Source: Salirhabdus salicampi (GTDB taxonomy: Bacteria; Bacillota; Bacilli; Bacillales; Alkalibacillaceae). From it: a DNA stretch of 64,000 nucleotides. Positions 1 to 8,194 of this stretch are shown here, in pieces. Position 1 is the first letter of the stretch. Each line of letters starts with the position of its first letter. The stretch is taken from NCBI RefSeq assembly GCF_024259515.1, contig NZ_JANBWE010000003.1, forward strand, positions 248,001 through 312,000, in the 5' to 3' direction. A program made the translations under genes and the position numbers. Below the pieces are notes generated by a model, which searched no databases, was not told where the DNA came from, and saw only the letters and a program-made list of their open reading frames with translations.

Positions 1-284
1 GCGAGTTTCGTTTTGTTAAAGGCTGTCTCTAGTTGTAATAGCTCGTCCATTGTTGGACGAAGGTTCATGAACAGCAGATCTGCTTTTTGTCCAACGATAG
101 AGTATACGCCAAAGCTTCCTTCTTTCTCTTGTTCTGCTTCATTCCACTTATTTAGAAGGCTATTCAGCTCATGTAGTGCAGCGCTTTTTTCTTCTTCAGT
201 AGCCTTTTTCCAAGCTGCCCAGTCAATTTTGCGAAAGTCATGGAGACAATACCAGCCATCAAGTGTTTCCACTGCTTCACTCAT
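1..284 (-). CDS. hemQ: Coproheme decarboxylase HemQ (N-terminal part, cut by window edge)
   Basis: HemQ (YwfI, chlorite-dismutase fold) decarboxylates coproheme III to heme b, the last step of the coproporphyrin-dependent heme pathway of Gram-positive bacteria. The first 94 codons lie in the window and the rest runs off the left edge. The start is ATG at 284-282, preceded by AAAGGAGCGG. The protein opens with MSEAVETLDGWYCLHDFR and later has a GQKAD segment followed by an LRPT stretch, both closely matching B. subtilis HemQ. The catalytic region is outside the window. It is divergent from pta, the same arrangement as in B. subtilis. Confidence 0.9.
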   Translation of the reverse strand, partial: MSEAVETLDGWYCLHDFRKIDWAAWKKATEEEKSAALHELNSLLNKWNEAEQEKEGSFGVYSIVGQKADLLFMNLRPTMDELLQLETAFNKTKL

Positions 285-418
285 TTTAAACCGCTCCTTT
301 ATATGTAAAATCATTCTTATTGTTATCGGTTTTACTATAACATAATTTTTCGTGAAAGAGGAAACGTATAGTTAGGATTCAAATGTGCATCTCGGTAGCG
401 TTTCGGTAGTTAAAAACG

Positions 419-447
419 TTACACTAGCAATTAGGCATAATTATAAT
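419..447 (+). promoter_or_regulatory. Sigma-A-type promoter of pta
   Basis: TTACAC (419-424), a 17-base spacer and TATAAT (442-447) lie about 45 bases before the pta start. The -10 is a perfect consensus. No convincing CcpA cre site is visible upstream, although pta is CcpA-activated in B. subtilis. Confidence 0.6.
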
Positions 448-491
448 TACATAAACACCTTAGAGTGAATTGTTTTTTAGGAGGAAGTAAC

Positions 492-1472
492 ATGAGTGAT
501 TTGTTTGCTACGTTGAAAGAAAATTTGAAGAATAATCATAAGGAAGTTGTATTTCCTGAGTCATTAGATGAGCGAATTTTAGCAGCGGCAAGCCGCTTGG
601 CTGAAGATGGTTATGTTACACCTGTATTAATAGGTGACGAAGAAGAAATTGCGAAGAAAGCGAAGGCACTGGATATTGACGTTTCAAAAAGTAAAATTGT
701 TGACCCAAATCAATATGACAAGTTCGATGAAATGGTAGCTGCGTTTGTAGAAAGAAGAAAAGGGAAAGTATCCGAGGAAGATGCAAAAGAACTGTTGAAA
801 AAAGAAAACAACTATTTCGGTACGATGCTCGTATATATGAACGAAGCAGCAGGGTTAGTAAGTGGTGCTGTTCATTCAACGGCAGATACAGTTCGACCAG
901 CTTTACAAATTATTAAAACAAAACCAGGTGTAAAGCGTACTTCTGGTGTATTCATTATGGTTCGTGGTGAAGAGAAATATGTTTTCGCAGACTGTGCGAT
1001 TAATATTACTCCTGATGAGGAAGGGTTAGCAGAAATTGCTAGCGAAAGTGCTAAAACAGCAAAGTTGTTTGGGATTGATCCTCGTGTAGCGATGTTAAGC
1101 TTCTCAACGAAAGGTTCAGCAAAGTCACCTGAAACAGAAAAGGTAGTGAAAGCGTTAGAAATGGCAAAAGAAGCAAACCCTAACCTTGTTATTGATGGTG
1201 AATTTCAATTTGATGCTGCATTTGTTCCTTCGGTAGCAGAGAAAAAGGCACCAGACTCAGTGTTAAAAGGTGATGCGAACGTTTTTATTTTCCCTAGCTT
1301 AGAAGCGGGTAACATCGGGTACAAAATTGCACAACGACTAGGAAACTTTGATGCAGTTGGACCGATATTGCAAGGATTAAATCAACCGGTCAATGATTTG
1401 TCTAGAGGTTGTAACGTAGATGATGTATATAAATTAGCGTTAATTACAGCTGCGCAGTCTGTATCTGAGTAA
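492..1472 (+). CDS. pta: Phosphate acetyltransferase
   Basis: Pta interconverts acetyl-CoA and acetyl-phosphate, the first step of the Pta-AckA overflow pathway, and sets the acetyl-phosphate pool. The 326-residue protein is the short single-domain form usual in Bacillus. It lacks the N-terminal regulatory domain of enterobacterial Pta. The start is ATG at 492 (MSDLFATLKEN) behind AGGAGG at 479-484. An in-frame start at 465 would add nine residues but has no ribosome-binding site. Family-typical segments include VFPE near the N-terminus and a C-terminal ILQGLNQPVNDLSRG. It is a single-gene unit between its own promoter and a terminator shared with lipL. Confidence 0.95.
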   Translation: MSDLFATLKENLKNNHKEVVFPESLDERILAAASRLAEDGYVTPVLIGDEEEIAKKAKALDIDVSKSKIVDPNQYDKFDEMVAAFVERRKGKVSEEDAKELLKKENNYFGTMLVYMNEAAGLVSGAVHSTADTVRPALQIIKTKPGVKRTSGVFIMVRGEEKYVFADCAINITPDEEGLAEIASESAKTAKLFGIDPRVAMLSFSTKGSAKSPETEKVVKALEMAKEANPNLVIDGEFQFDAAFVPSVAEKKAPDSVLKGDANVFIFPSLEAGNIGYKIAQRLGNFDAVGPILQGLNQPVNDLSRGCNVDDVYKLALITAAQSVSE

Positions 1473-1483
1473 ACATAAAGAAG

Positions 1484-1512
1484 GCACTAGGTTGTTATAA
1501 TGAACCTAGTGC
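1484..1512. terminator. Bidirectional terminator between pta and lipL
   Basis: GCACTAGGTT (1484-1493) pairs perfectly with AACCTAGTGC (1503-1512), followed on the plus strand by TTTTTC. The lipL stop codon (minus strand, 1497-1495) sits in the loop, so one hairpin serves both converging genes. Confidence 0.8.
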
Positions 1513-2334
1513 TTTTTCATTTCGTAATTCCATATATTCTAATCGTTTCTCAAATGACGCCCATTCTGAAGAAGAAAGCGGATCTGTTACAATTTTATTT
1601 GATAACGCTTGTAGTTCAAATAAAATACGGTTCCGAACGTCTTCTACTGTCATTGTTTTATTGTATAGTTCAGATAATGACGACATCGTTTCCGGTTTTA
1701 CAGTAGGGTAAGCGAATTTCGTTTGTTCTCCCTTTGTTCCTAACTTATAGAATTCCTTAATGAATTGTGCACGTTCGCTGCCGCTTCCTTCCACGCATAA
1801 ATAAATTTGAACAGCAGTTCCGTCCTTTACTTTACGTTGAGAAATGCCAGCGAATTTCTTCCCGCCTATACTTAAATCGAAATCACCTGGACAATAAGAA
1901 CCTTTTACCTCAAAGGCATCTATTTGCATTCCTTCAGAAGCAAATAGTTGTCGAATAAATTGAACCATTGCACCGTAAGCATCATGAATATCAAGTTTTT
2001 TCGCATTTGGAAATATGAGAGAAACATTTAAAACCCCTTGGTCCAAAACGACAGCAAGACCACCAGAGTTTCGGATAAGAACTTGGTATCCTTGTTGTTC
2101 TAAGAAATTGACTCCGTCCTTCAAATATGGAAGACGAGCATCTGCAATCCCTAGCACAATCGTACGATCGTGAACCCATAGCCTAGTAACAGGTGGTGAT
2201 GCCCCATCACCGACAGAAATAGCTAACGAATCGTCAATGGCAAATGAATGCATCGCACCGTTAAAATTTGTCATTGTGGAATGATCAATGAAACGTATAT
2301 AATCAAATGATAATAAATCATTTTTTGTAGTCAT
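1495..2334 (-). CDS. lipL: Octanoyl-[GcvH]:protein N-octanoyltransferase LipL
   Basis: LipL (YwfL) moves the octanoyl group from GcvH to E2 subunits of 2-oxoacid dehydrogenases, a transfer specific to Firmicutes lipoate assembly. The 279 residues match the family length (about 281). The biotin/lipoate ligase (BPL/LPL) fold is shown by IRNSGGLAVV near residues 87-96. The acyl-accepting cysteine is Cys148 in GSYCPGDFDLS, followed by GGKKFAGISQRK, whose lysine is typical of the active site. The start is ATG at 2334 with AAAGGAGAA just upstream. It is convergent with pta and shares its terminator. Confidence 0.9.
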   Translation of the reverse strand: MTTKNDLLSFDYIRFIDHSTMTNFNGAMHSFAIDDSLAISVGDGASPPVTRLWVHDRTIVLGIADARLPYLKDGVNFLEQQGYQVLIRNSGGLAVVLDQGVLNVSLIFPNAKKLDIHDAYGAMVQFIRQLFASEGMQIDAFEVKGSYCPGDFDLSIGGKKFAGISQRKVKDGTAVQIYLCVEGSGSERAQFIKEFYKLGTKGEQTKFAYPTVKPETMSSLSELYNKTMTVEDVRNRILFELQALSNKIVTDPLSSSEWASFEKRLEYMELRNEKALGSL

Positions 2335-2489
2335 ACTCGTATGTTCTCCTTTTAATACCGATTACTGTCTTATTATATCAGAACACCCTTCTTGCAAGAA
2401 TTCCTTTTTCCCGTTAAAATACCATTTAGTCTATAAAAAAATTATATTATATATGTTAGTCATTTTTTATATAAAAGGAGGGAAGGCAA

Positions 2490-2729
2490 ATGGGGAATGA
2501 ATTTCGGATTTGTGATGAATGTCGTACACCGAATGTAAAGACACTCACCCAATTGTTAAAAAAGATTGATCCCGAGGCTGAAATAAAAGTCGGTTGCCAA
2601 TCTTATTGTGGACCTGGATTAAAGAAGACATTTGCCTTTGTTAACAACCGTCCGTGTGCCGCTCATACGGAAGAGGAATTAATTCCTAAAATTGAAAAAA
2701 GGTTAAAGAAACAACGACAACCTTCATAA
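2490..2729 (+). CDS. DUF1450 family small cysteine-containing protein
   Basis: This 79-residue protein of unknown function belongs to the DUF1450 group (relatives of B. subtilis YuzB). It has five cysteines: Cys8 and Cys11 (CDEC), Cys36 and Cys40 ([10 protein letters not shown]) and Cys56. The GCxSYCG motif is the family hallmark. A lysine-rich tail ends the protein. The cysteine spacing suggests a metal or redox site, but that is inference. AAAGGAGGG lies upstream of ATG 2490 and a strong terminator follows, so it is probably monocistronic. Confidence 0.75.
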   Translation: MGNEFRICDECRTPNVKTLTQLLKKIDPEAEIKVGCQSYCGPGLKKTFAFVNNRPCAAHTEEELIPKIEKRLKKQRQPS

Positions 2730-2739
2730 TAGAGATGGG

Positions 2740-2770
2740 CACCTTGTAGAAAAATCAAGGTGTTTTTTTG
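2740..2770 (+). terminator. Intrinsic terminator after the DUF1450 gene
   Basis: CACCTTG (2740-2746) and CAAGGTG (2756-2762) form a 7-bp stem with a nine-base loop, followed by a run of T. Confidence 0.8.
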
Positions 2771-2833
2771 TGGACCAAATAGAGATATAATAGAAACAAA
2801 TTGAACATGAATGTTGTAGAAAGGTCGGAAAAC

Positions 2834-4129
2834 ATGCCATATTTTAATGAGCAGTTAAGTGAAGAAAAGGTGTTTAAAGATCCGGTCCATCGGTACGTAC
2901 ATGTCCGTAATCGGGTTATATGGGACTTAATTGGAACCCCGGAATTTCAACGACTACGAAGAGTCCGACAACTCGGAACAACATATTTAACTTTTCACGG
3001 TGCTGAACATAGTCGGTTCAACCATTCTTTAGGAGTCTATGAAATTGTCCGAAGAATTTTGGAAAATTTTAAAGACCACCCTGATTGGAATGAGGAAGAA
3101 CGCCTGCTTTGTTTATGTGCTGGCCTTTTACATGATTTAGGTCATGGCCCCTTTTCCCACTCTTTTGAAAAAGTATTTCATTTAGACCACGAAGATTTTA
3201 CACAAGAAATTATACTCGGAGATACAAATGTGAATCGTATACTACAACGGGTTGGTGAAGACTTTCCCCAAAAGGTAGCTGATGTAATTGGGAAAACATA
3301 TTCGAACAAGTTGGTAGTAAGCTTAATATCCAGCCAAATTGATGCTGACCGTATGGATTATTTACAACGGGATGCTTATTTCACAGGAGTAAGTTATGGA
3401 TATTTCGATATGGAGCGAATTTTACGTGTTATGCGCCCGATGGGGGATCAAGTAGTAATTAAGGAAAGTGGTATGCACGCTGTAGAAGATTATATTATGA
3501 GCCGTTATCAAATGTATTGGCAAGTGTATTTTCACCCTGTGACGAGAAGTGCAGAGGTGATTTTATCGAAAATCTTACACAGAGCGAGGGATTTATATAA
3601 TAGTGGTTACGAATTTCAACTAAAACCAATCCACTTTTATTCCTTATTTGAGGAAAACCCAACTCTTAATGATTATTTACAACTGGACGAATCTGTTGTC
3701 ATGTATTACTTTCAAATATGGCGTAATGAGCAAGATGACATTTTACGAGATTTATGTAATCGGTTTGTGAATCGCCATTTATTTAAATACATTGAGTTTA
3801 ATCCTAATTTACAAATAAGCGAATATATGGAATTGAACGATCTGTTTCGTAAGGTAGGAATTGACCCTGATTATTACTTAGAAGTAGATTCTTCTTCAGA
3901 TCTTCCGTATGATTTTTACCGTCCTGGTGAAGAGGAAGAACGTTTGCCAATTCATTTACAAATGCCAAACGGTGATTTAAGAGAATTATCTCGTCATTCA
4001 GAGATTGTCGAAGCGATCTCCGGAAAAAAACGAACCGATCATAAACTGTACTTTCCGATGGACTTTATAGAAGGTTTATCTGATGATAATGCGAAAAAAC
4101 AAAGAATTTTAGAAATTTTGAACGGATAG
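2834..4129 (+). CDS. ywfO: HD-domain phosphohydrolase YwfO (dNTPase-like)
   Basis: A 431-residue HD-superfamily hydrolase. The metal site is visible as H...HD: HGAEHSRFNHSLGVYE near residues 54-69, then LLHDLGHGPFSHSFEK. A later SQIDADRMDYLQRD segment supplies the last metal aspartate. The protein is highly similar to B. subtilis YwfO (433 aa). An Enterococcus homologue is a dNTP triphosphohydrolase, so a nucleotide substrate is likely but not shown here. The start is taken at ATG 2834 (MPYFNEQLSEEKVFKDPVHRY) because similarity begins there and AAAGG lies upstream. An in-frame ATG at 2801 would add 11 residues. It is followed at 13 bases by ywgA. Confidence 0.88.
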   Translation: MPYFNEQLSEEKVFKDPVHRYVHVRNRVIWDLIGTPEFQRLRRVRQLGTTYLTFHGAEHSRFNHSLGVYEIVRRILENFKDHPDWNEEERLLCLCAGLLHDLGHGPFSHSFEKVFHLDHEDFTQEIILGDTNVNRILQRVGEDFPQKVADVIGKTYSNKLVVSLISSQIDADRMDYLQRDAYFTGVSYGYFDMERILRVMRPMGDQVVIKESGMHAVEDYIMSRYQMYWQVYFHPVTRSAEVILSKILHRARDLYNSGYEFQLKPIHFYSLFEENPTLNDYLQLDESVVMYYFQIWRNEQDDILRDLCNRFVNRHLFKYIEFNPNLQISEYMELNDLFRKVGIDPDYYLEVDSSSDLPYDFYRPGEEEERLPIHLQMPNGDLRELSRHSEIVEAISGKKRTDHKLYFPMDFIEGLSDDNAKKQRILEILNG

Positions 4130-4142
4130 GAGAGGAAGAAAA

Positions 4143-4637
4143 TTGCTAGCTGAACACGCAAAGCTAATGACGTTTTTTGCAAAAAGCAAAGAGGTCATTG
4201 GGCGGAAAAAGTTGCAAAAAATGATATATATATTAAAAAAATGTGATTTTCCTTTTTCAGAGCGTTACGGTTTCCATATTTATGGACCATATTCAGAAGA
4301 GCTAACCCTTCGAATTGAAGAACTGTGTAATTTAGGCTTTTTAGCAGAAGAAAAGGAAAAAAAGAGCAATTATTACCAATATAGATATATCGTAACGGAA
4401 GATGGAGAACAATTTTTAAGTCATTACAATATTGACTTGCCTCATATGGAATCATATATTCAATTATTAAACGAAAAAAGTTCCCGTTTTCTTGAATTAG
4501 TATCTACCATGCTTTACTTCGAAAACTTAAGTAAAGAAGAAGTAGAAGATAAAGTGCTTACGGTAAAAAGCAAACAAAAGTATACGAGGGAAGAGTTTGA
4601 TGAAGCATGGAAGTTTATTCATGAATTAACGAATTAA
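4143..4637 (+). CDS. ywgA: YwgA family protein
   Basis: A 164-residue protein of the YwgA family (B. subtilis YwgA, about 166 aa), function unknown. It begins with TTG at 4143, supported by GGAGAGG at 4129-4135, which overlaps the ywfO stop. The sequence is soluble and rich in charged residues, with an IGRKKLQKMIYILKKC segment that resembles the N-terminal part of DUF4065-type proteins. It is cotranscribed with ywfO in the same order as in B. subtilis, so the two may act together. Confidence 0.8.
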   Translation: MLAEHAKLMTFFAKSKEVIGRKKLQKMIYILKKCDFPFSERYGFHIYGPYSEELTLRIEELCNLGFLAEEKEKKSNYYQYRYIVTEDGEQFLSHYNIDLPHMESYIQLLNEKSSRFLELVSTMLYFENLSKEEVEDKVLTVKSKQKYTREEFDEAWKFIHELTN

Positions 4638-4649
4638 ATATCGTGTTAA

Positions 4650-4681
4650 GGATAGGGTTTTCCAAACCCTATCCTTTTTTT
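4650..4681 (+). terminator. Intrinsic terminator of ywfO-ywgA
   Basis: GGATAGGGTTT (4650-4660) and AAACCCTATCC (4664-4674) form a perfect 11-bp stem with loop TCC and a following T run. Confidence 0.9.
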
Positions 4682-4771
4682 GTAATACTGAAATACTCAT
4701 AGTGGATAATCATCTAAAACTATAGTGATATAATGTATTTATTGACTCAAATTGGTGAGGGGTAGATATAA

Positions 4772-6775
4772 ATGCGACTTATACAGACAATTAATTATTT
4801 TTTATTAGGGATTTTTGGCATTATATGTATCAGTGTGGCACCGAAAGCGTTGGAAAATAAACAGCTGACGAATTCAGCAAACTATCTATCAGAACTCTTT
4901 TCATTTATTAAGGAATTCCTTGACGTTGACAATTGGGTGTTTGTTTATCGGGGGCAACCAAATCCAATTTGGGAATATTTATGGGAACCCTATATTTATT
5001 CAATGCAAATTTTACTAGGTGCGATACTTGGAGGTTTTGTTGTAGCTCTTATTTTAGCCATCACACTAAACTTCCTCCCCAAACCAATTTCATCTTTTGT
5101 AAAACGGCTCCTTAATTTTTTGGAAGCTATTCCTGATTTACTCATCGCGGTACTTCTTCAATGGATAGTTATTGAAGTCATGCATAGGACGGGTATTTCG
5201 TTATTTAGAATAGCCTCATTAGGAGGAGACCAGAAAGCTTATGCAGGACCGATTCTAACATTAGCAATCCTACCATTAGTGTCGCTGTTTAAAATTTTCC
5301 TCCTCATGATTGAAGAAGAGTTTATTAAAAGTTATGTTGAATTTGCAAAGAGTAAAGGGATAAAAAAGTTTAGTATTATTGTGGCCCATGTTATAAAGAA
5401 CATATTTCCTAGTACAATTCATCATTCCAAGGTGATTATTTGGGGTTCGTTATCCAGCCTTTTTATCGTTGAACGAGTGTTTAACGTACGAGGAGTTTCA
5501 GACATCTTATTGAACAATTTCAACAAGCCGATGGTAGTAGCCTTTATACTAATAATGTTATTTACGCCGTTCTTCGTTTTATATAATTTATTAAACATAT
5601 GGGCAGAAGCAGATATCCGTGCAGGGGTTCCTGTGAAAAAAGGAGACGATATCCCTATTATTAAGAGGGGTATATTATATACCCGGAACTTTATCACTAA
5701 CATTATTTGGCCACCAGCAATGTATGTATTGAAGGTCATTTTGGTCCATATGAAGAATGTAAAGTTTGCTATCGGCTTTCTCTTCTTAATAGGAATACTA
5801 GTATATAGCTACTTACATACGAAGTTAGCCTCCCCGGTAATAGATCAAGTGCGATTGTATTATAATCCAAGCGGAAAGTTACTTGGGAACACCCCACATG
5901 AACCAACAGACCCGTTTTTCCTCGGTTCAGATCGACTTGGGTACAGCATTTGGGATCAAATCGTTGTTGGTGCGAAATATACAATATTATTTGCATTTAT
6001 TGTTGCTGTATTGCGAATAATCATCGGATTTCTCTTAGGTACGTTTTATACATTTAAGTTAAGTTCTTCGGGACGAAAGGTGATCGATAAAATTGCAGAA
6101 TCTTCACACTTTCTTCCGTTAAGTATTATTGCATATGCGATTTTACACCCAATCTTAATACAACCGAGAGATGGTTGGGAAACATCGTTTTTTGAGAGGG
6201 TAGTCTTAGAAATCATCATATTGACTATTCTCGTTATCCCGGTCATGATGGCGCTAACCGGAAATGAAATTGGTACAGTGATGAAGAACGAGTTTATTTT
6301 AAGTGCAATAGTATTAGGTGGAGGACCAAGGCACATGTTAACGAAACATATCTTGCCACACATTGGTCCTAGAATGACGATTTTATTTGGACAGCAGTTT
6401 ATTCAAGTGTTATTGTTGCTCATTCACCTCGGTTTTTTTCAACTATACTTTGGAGGAACCGTCATGTCTTTTGGTTTATTGGCAGATCCACCCCAATCAT
6501 ATACAAATGAATGGTCGGGATTAATTGGTAATGCTGGCACTGATTTTCGGGTTTGGCCTCATTTAGTGTTACCGGTTCTAATTGCATTCATGTTAGTCAT
6601 TTTTGCAATGCAATTAATTGTTCAAGGGGTTAAAGAAGTACAACAAGTGAAAGTAGGTGTCTTATATAAATTCAATAAGACAAAGAAAACAGAAGAGGAA
6701 AATGACGCAAAATCTTACCCTAATGCTAATGTTGAGGAGAATCAGTTTCAATTTACGAAACAAAACGTTAAATAA
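4772..6775 (+). CDS. Fused two-domain ABC permease of the oligopeptide/nickel (Dpp/Opp) type
   Basis: A 667-residue membrane protein made of two tandem permease domains that are normally separate DppB- and DppC-like subunits. The N-terminal half (roughly residues 60-290) carries an EAA loop, YVEFAKSKGIKKFSIIVAH. The C-terminal half (roughly 385-640) opens with the DppC-like HEPTDPFFLGSDRLG and has its own EAA loop around LGGGPRHMLTKHILPHIGP. Several hydrophobic helices flank each loop. The tail is polar. ATG 4772 follows GGTGAGGGG. No solute-binding protein or ATPase gene lies nearby, so partners must be encoded elsewhere. The substrate is unknown. The gene is an insertion relative to the B. 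subtilis ywgA-ywhB neighbourhood. Confidence 0.8.
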   Translation: MRLIQTINYFLLGIFGIICISVAPKALENKQLTNSANYLSELFSFIKEFLDVDNWVFVYRGQPNPIWEYLWEPYIYSMQILLGAILGGFVVALILAITLNFLPKPISSFVKRLLNFLEAIPDLLIAVLLQWIVIEVMHRTGISLFRIASLGGDQKAYAGPILTLAILPLVSLFKIFLLMIEEEFIKSYVEFAKSKGIKKFSIIVAHVIKNIFPSTIHHSKVIIWGSLSSLFIVERVFNVRGVSDILLNNFNKPMVVAFILIMLFTPFFVLYNLLNIWAEADIRAGVPVKKGDDIPIIKRGILYTRNFITNIIWPPAMYVLKVILVHMKNVKFAIGFLFLIGILVYSYLHTKLASPVIDQVRLYYNPSGKLLGNTPHEPTDPFFLGSDRLGYSIWDQIVVGAKYTILFAFIVAVLRIIIGFLLGTFYTFKLSSSGRKVIDKIAESSHFLPLSIIAYAILHPILIQPRDGWETSFFERVVLEIIILTILVIPVMMALTGNEIGTVMKNEFILSAIVLGGGPRHMLTKHILPHIGPRMTILFGQQFIQVLLLLIHLGFFQLYFGGTVMSFGLLADPPQSYTNEWSGLIGNAGTDFRVWPHLVLPVLIAFMLVIFAMQLIVQGVKEVQQVKVGVLYKFNKTKKTEEENDAKSYPNANVEENQFQFTKQNVK

Positions 6776-6797
6776 GAAAAAAACTCCTAAGGTGGCG

Positions 6798-7196
6798 ACC
6801 CGAATAAGTTAGAGTTTGCTGAATGTGATAATGATAGGTGGTTTCTGGCATATTGACGATACGTAACACATCTTTTAATTTGAATCCTTCTTGTTTGAGC
6901 TCGAACGCAAACGCTGCTTGTGCTTTTCTAGCTAGGCATTCGGGTTCTCCTGAAGTGCTTTTAGCTTATTTAAATAGGCATTTTCTAGTCGAAGAAGTTC
7001 ATTTTCACGCTCTAGTTGTTCTTCGCGAGACAGTGCTTTTTTTGTTTTGATGGTTTTGATTTTCCTTTTCCAGACATAGGAGGCCGTCCTTTTGGTTTCG
7101 CTTTGAGCCTTCTATCCCTTCGTTAAAAAAACTAACATGATATCTTGCCATACAAAAACACCCCAAAAGTTAGATTTTCACTCTAACTTTTGGGGT
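6798..7196 (-). mobile_element. Decayed, internally deleted IS3-family (IS150-type) element
   Basis: A degenerate transposon remnant of about 400 bases. The ends carry related inverted repeats: ACCCGAATAAGTTAGA at 6798-6813 and TCTAACTTTTGGGGT at 7182-7196 (reverse complement ACCCCAAAAGTTAGA). Reading the minus strand, an ATG at 7151-7149 opens a short peptide. Then come GRPPMSGKGK and, in another frame, SREEQLERENELLRLENAYL, typical of the end of an IS150 OrfA. Next is KAQAAFAFELKQEGFKL, typical of the start of OrfB, which stops near the far end. Most of OrfA's helix-turn-helix and nearly all of the DDE domain are gone, and frameshifts and stops are present. No target duplication is evident. 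Confidence 0.75.
7160..7196 (-). terminator. 15-bp perfect hairpin at IS end, probable ywhB terminator
   Basis: ACCCCAAAAGTTAGA (7160-7174) and TCTAACTTTTGGGGT (7182-7196) form a perfect 15-bp stem with a seven-base loop. On the minus strand it is followed by GTTTTTGT. It lies 16 bases past the ywhB stop, so the element end now probably terminates ywhB transcription. Confidence 0.6.
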
Positions 7197-7212
7197 AATG
7201 GAGGGCTTATTC

Positions 7213-7398
7213 TTATTGGTCGCTTAATCGCTTACCACCAACAGCATAGTGGTTCTTTTCCATTTCTTCAATGAAAACAACAACCTTTTCCTTAGAGGCA
7301 CCAGTTGTTTCAACAACAGCGTCTGTAACTTTTTCTGTTAGCGCTCTCTTTTGGTCATCGGTACGTCCTGGTAACATTTTTACGGTTACGTATGGCAT
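7213..7398 (-). CDS. ywhB: 4-oxalocrotonate tautomerase family protein YwhB
   Basis: A 61-residue tautomerase of the 4-oxalocrotonate tautomerase family. The catalytic Pro directly follows the initiator Met (MPYVTVKMLPGR), and this fixes the start at ATG 7398-7396, preceded by AAAGGAGGATC. A longer in-frame start six codons upstream would bury the proline and is rejected. B. subtilis YwhB is 62 residues and has 2-hydroxymuconate tautomerase activity. Its physiological substrate is unknown. These proteins assemble as hexamers. It is divergent from ywhD. Confidence 0.9.
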   Translation of the reverse strand: MPYVTVKMLPGRTDDQKRALTEKVTDAVVETTGASKEKVVVFIEEMEKNHYAVGGKRLSDQ

Positions 7399-7517
7399 AT
7401 AGATCCTCCTTTGCAACTAGTTTTCGTCATACTGTATGTAGCTAGGATGCTTTTCCTAATATATCTATGATAAAATAATAATCAAACTTTTGCTACGTTA
7501 TGAAGGAGGTTATTTCG

Positions 7518-8045
7518 TTGAATTCCTTTTTTAATAGTGATAACAACAACGAAAAAAAATCAAAACAATTTACCATTATGAAAGATGACTCTACGGATGG
7601 ACATGGAGGTTATGGGGTAGGATCTGTCAGCCTTGAAAATGTTTCCCCGGTTATTGTGGATCCAAATGAACATGAGGCTTATGTTGATATGGGTGCAATG
7701 CATGCGCGGAGTGCAGTGGAGAAACGGATTAAATTTTTAACAGACAAAAGTGAAGTTCCTAATGGAAAGTTATACTGGATTGCGTGGGTAACGGTTGAAC
7801 GGAGTGAGAATGGTGCCCACTATTACGGCGTAACCGCAAGTGAAATGCTGGTAGATAAAGAAATTCGCAGAGGCTACAAGTTGCTCCCTGAACATGTAAA
7901 TCACTTGGACAAATCATTAAAAGGTCGATTTATCGTAGAACATATGGATGCAACCTCCAAGAAAATTTTAAAAGAGTATTTACAAACCTTTAATGAAGAG
8001 TATTGGAACAATTCTTCCGAAGAATTAAAAAAAGCATTAGCCTAA
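7518..8045 (+). CDS. ywhD: YwhD family protein
   Basis: A 175-residue protein of the YwhD family, function unknown, conserved at this position in Bacillaceae. The start is placed at TTG 7518 (MNSFFNSDNNNEKK) because AAGGAGGT at 7503-7510 sits seven bases upstream. That site overlaps the alternative ATG at 7500, which therefore cannot use it. Conserved features are DGHGGYGVGSVSLENVSPV near the N-terminus and a soluble, acidic remainder. It is followed by a terminator shared with pbpG. Confidence 0.85.
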   Translation: MNSFFNSDNNNEKKSKQFTIMKDDSTDGHGGYGVGSVSLENVSPVIVDPNEHEAYVDMGAMHARSAVEKRIKFLTDKSEVPNGKLYWIAWVTVERSENGAHYYGVTASEMLVDKEIRRGYKLLPEHVNHLDKSLKGRFIVEHMDATSKKILKEYLQTFNEEYWNNSSEELKKALA

Positions 8046-8150
8046 TATCCGGAAATATGAACGAATTGTGAACGTTTTGTGAACACCTTGAGGTTTATGT
8101 TGGAAATGAATAAAATAAAATACACACGGGTTTATGTGTTTACTAGGACA

Positions 8151-8186
8151 AAGAAAAGGGTCGGTTCCAGAACCGACCCTTTTCTT
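8151..8186. terminator. Bidirectional terminator between ywhD and pbpG
   Basis: AAGAAAAGGGTCGGTT (8151-8166) pairs perfectly with AACCGACCCTTTTCTT (8171-8186) around loop CCAG. A and T tracts on both sides make it usable from either strand. Confidence 0.9.
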
Positions 8187-8194
8187 ATGGGGCC

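Noticed and set aside
13-345. Open frame on the plus strand across hemQ
   Set aside because: It is the antisense of the hemQ coding sequence, has no ribosome-binding site and its product resembles nothing. The minus-strand protein is a clear HemQ.
410-430. Possible cre before pta (AAAACGTT region)
   Set aside because: It lacks the left TG and right CA of the cre consensus and is better explained as the pta -35 region.
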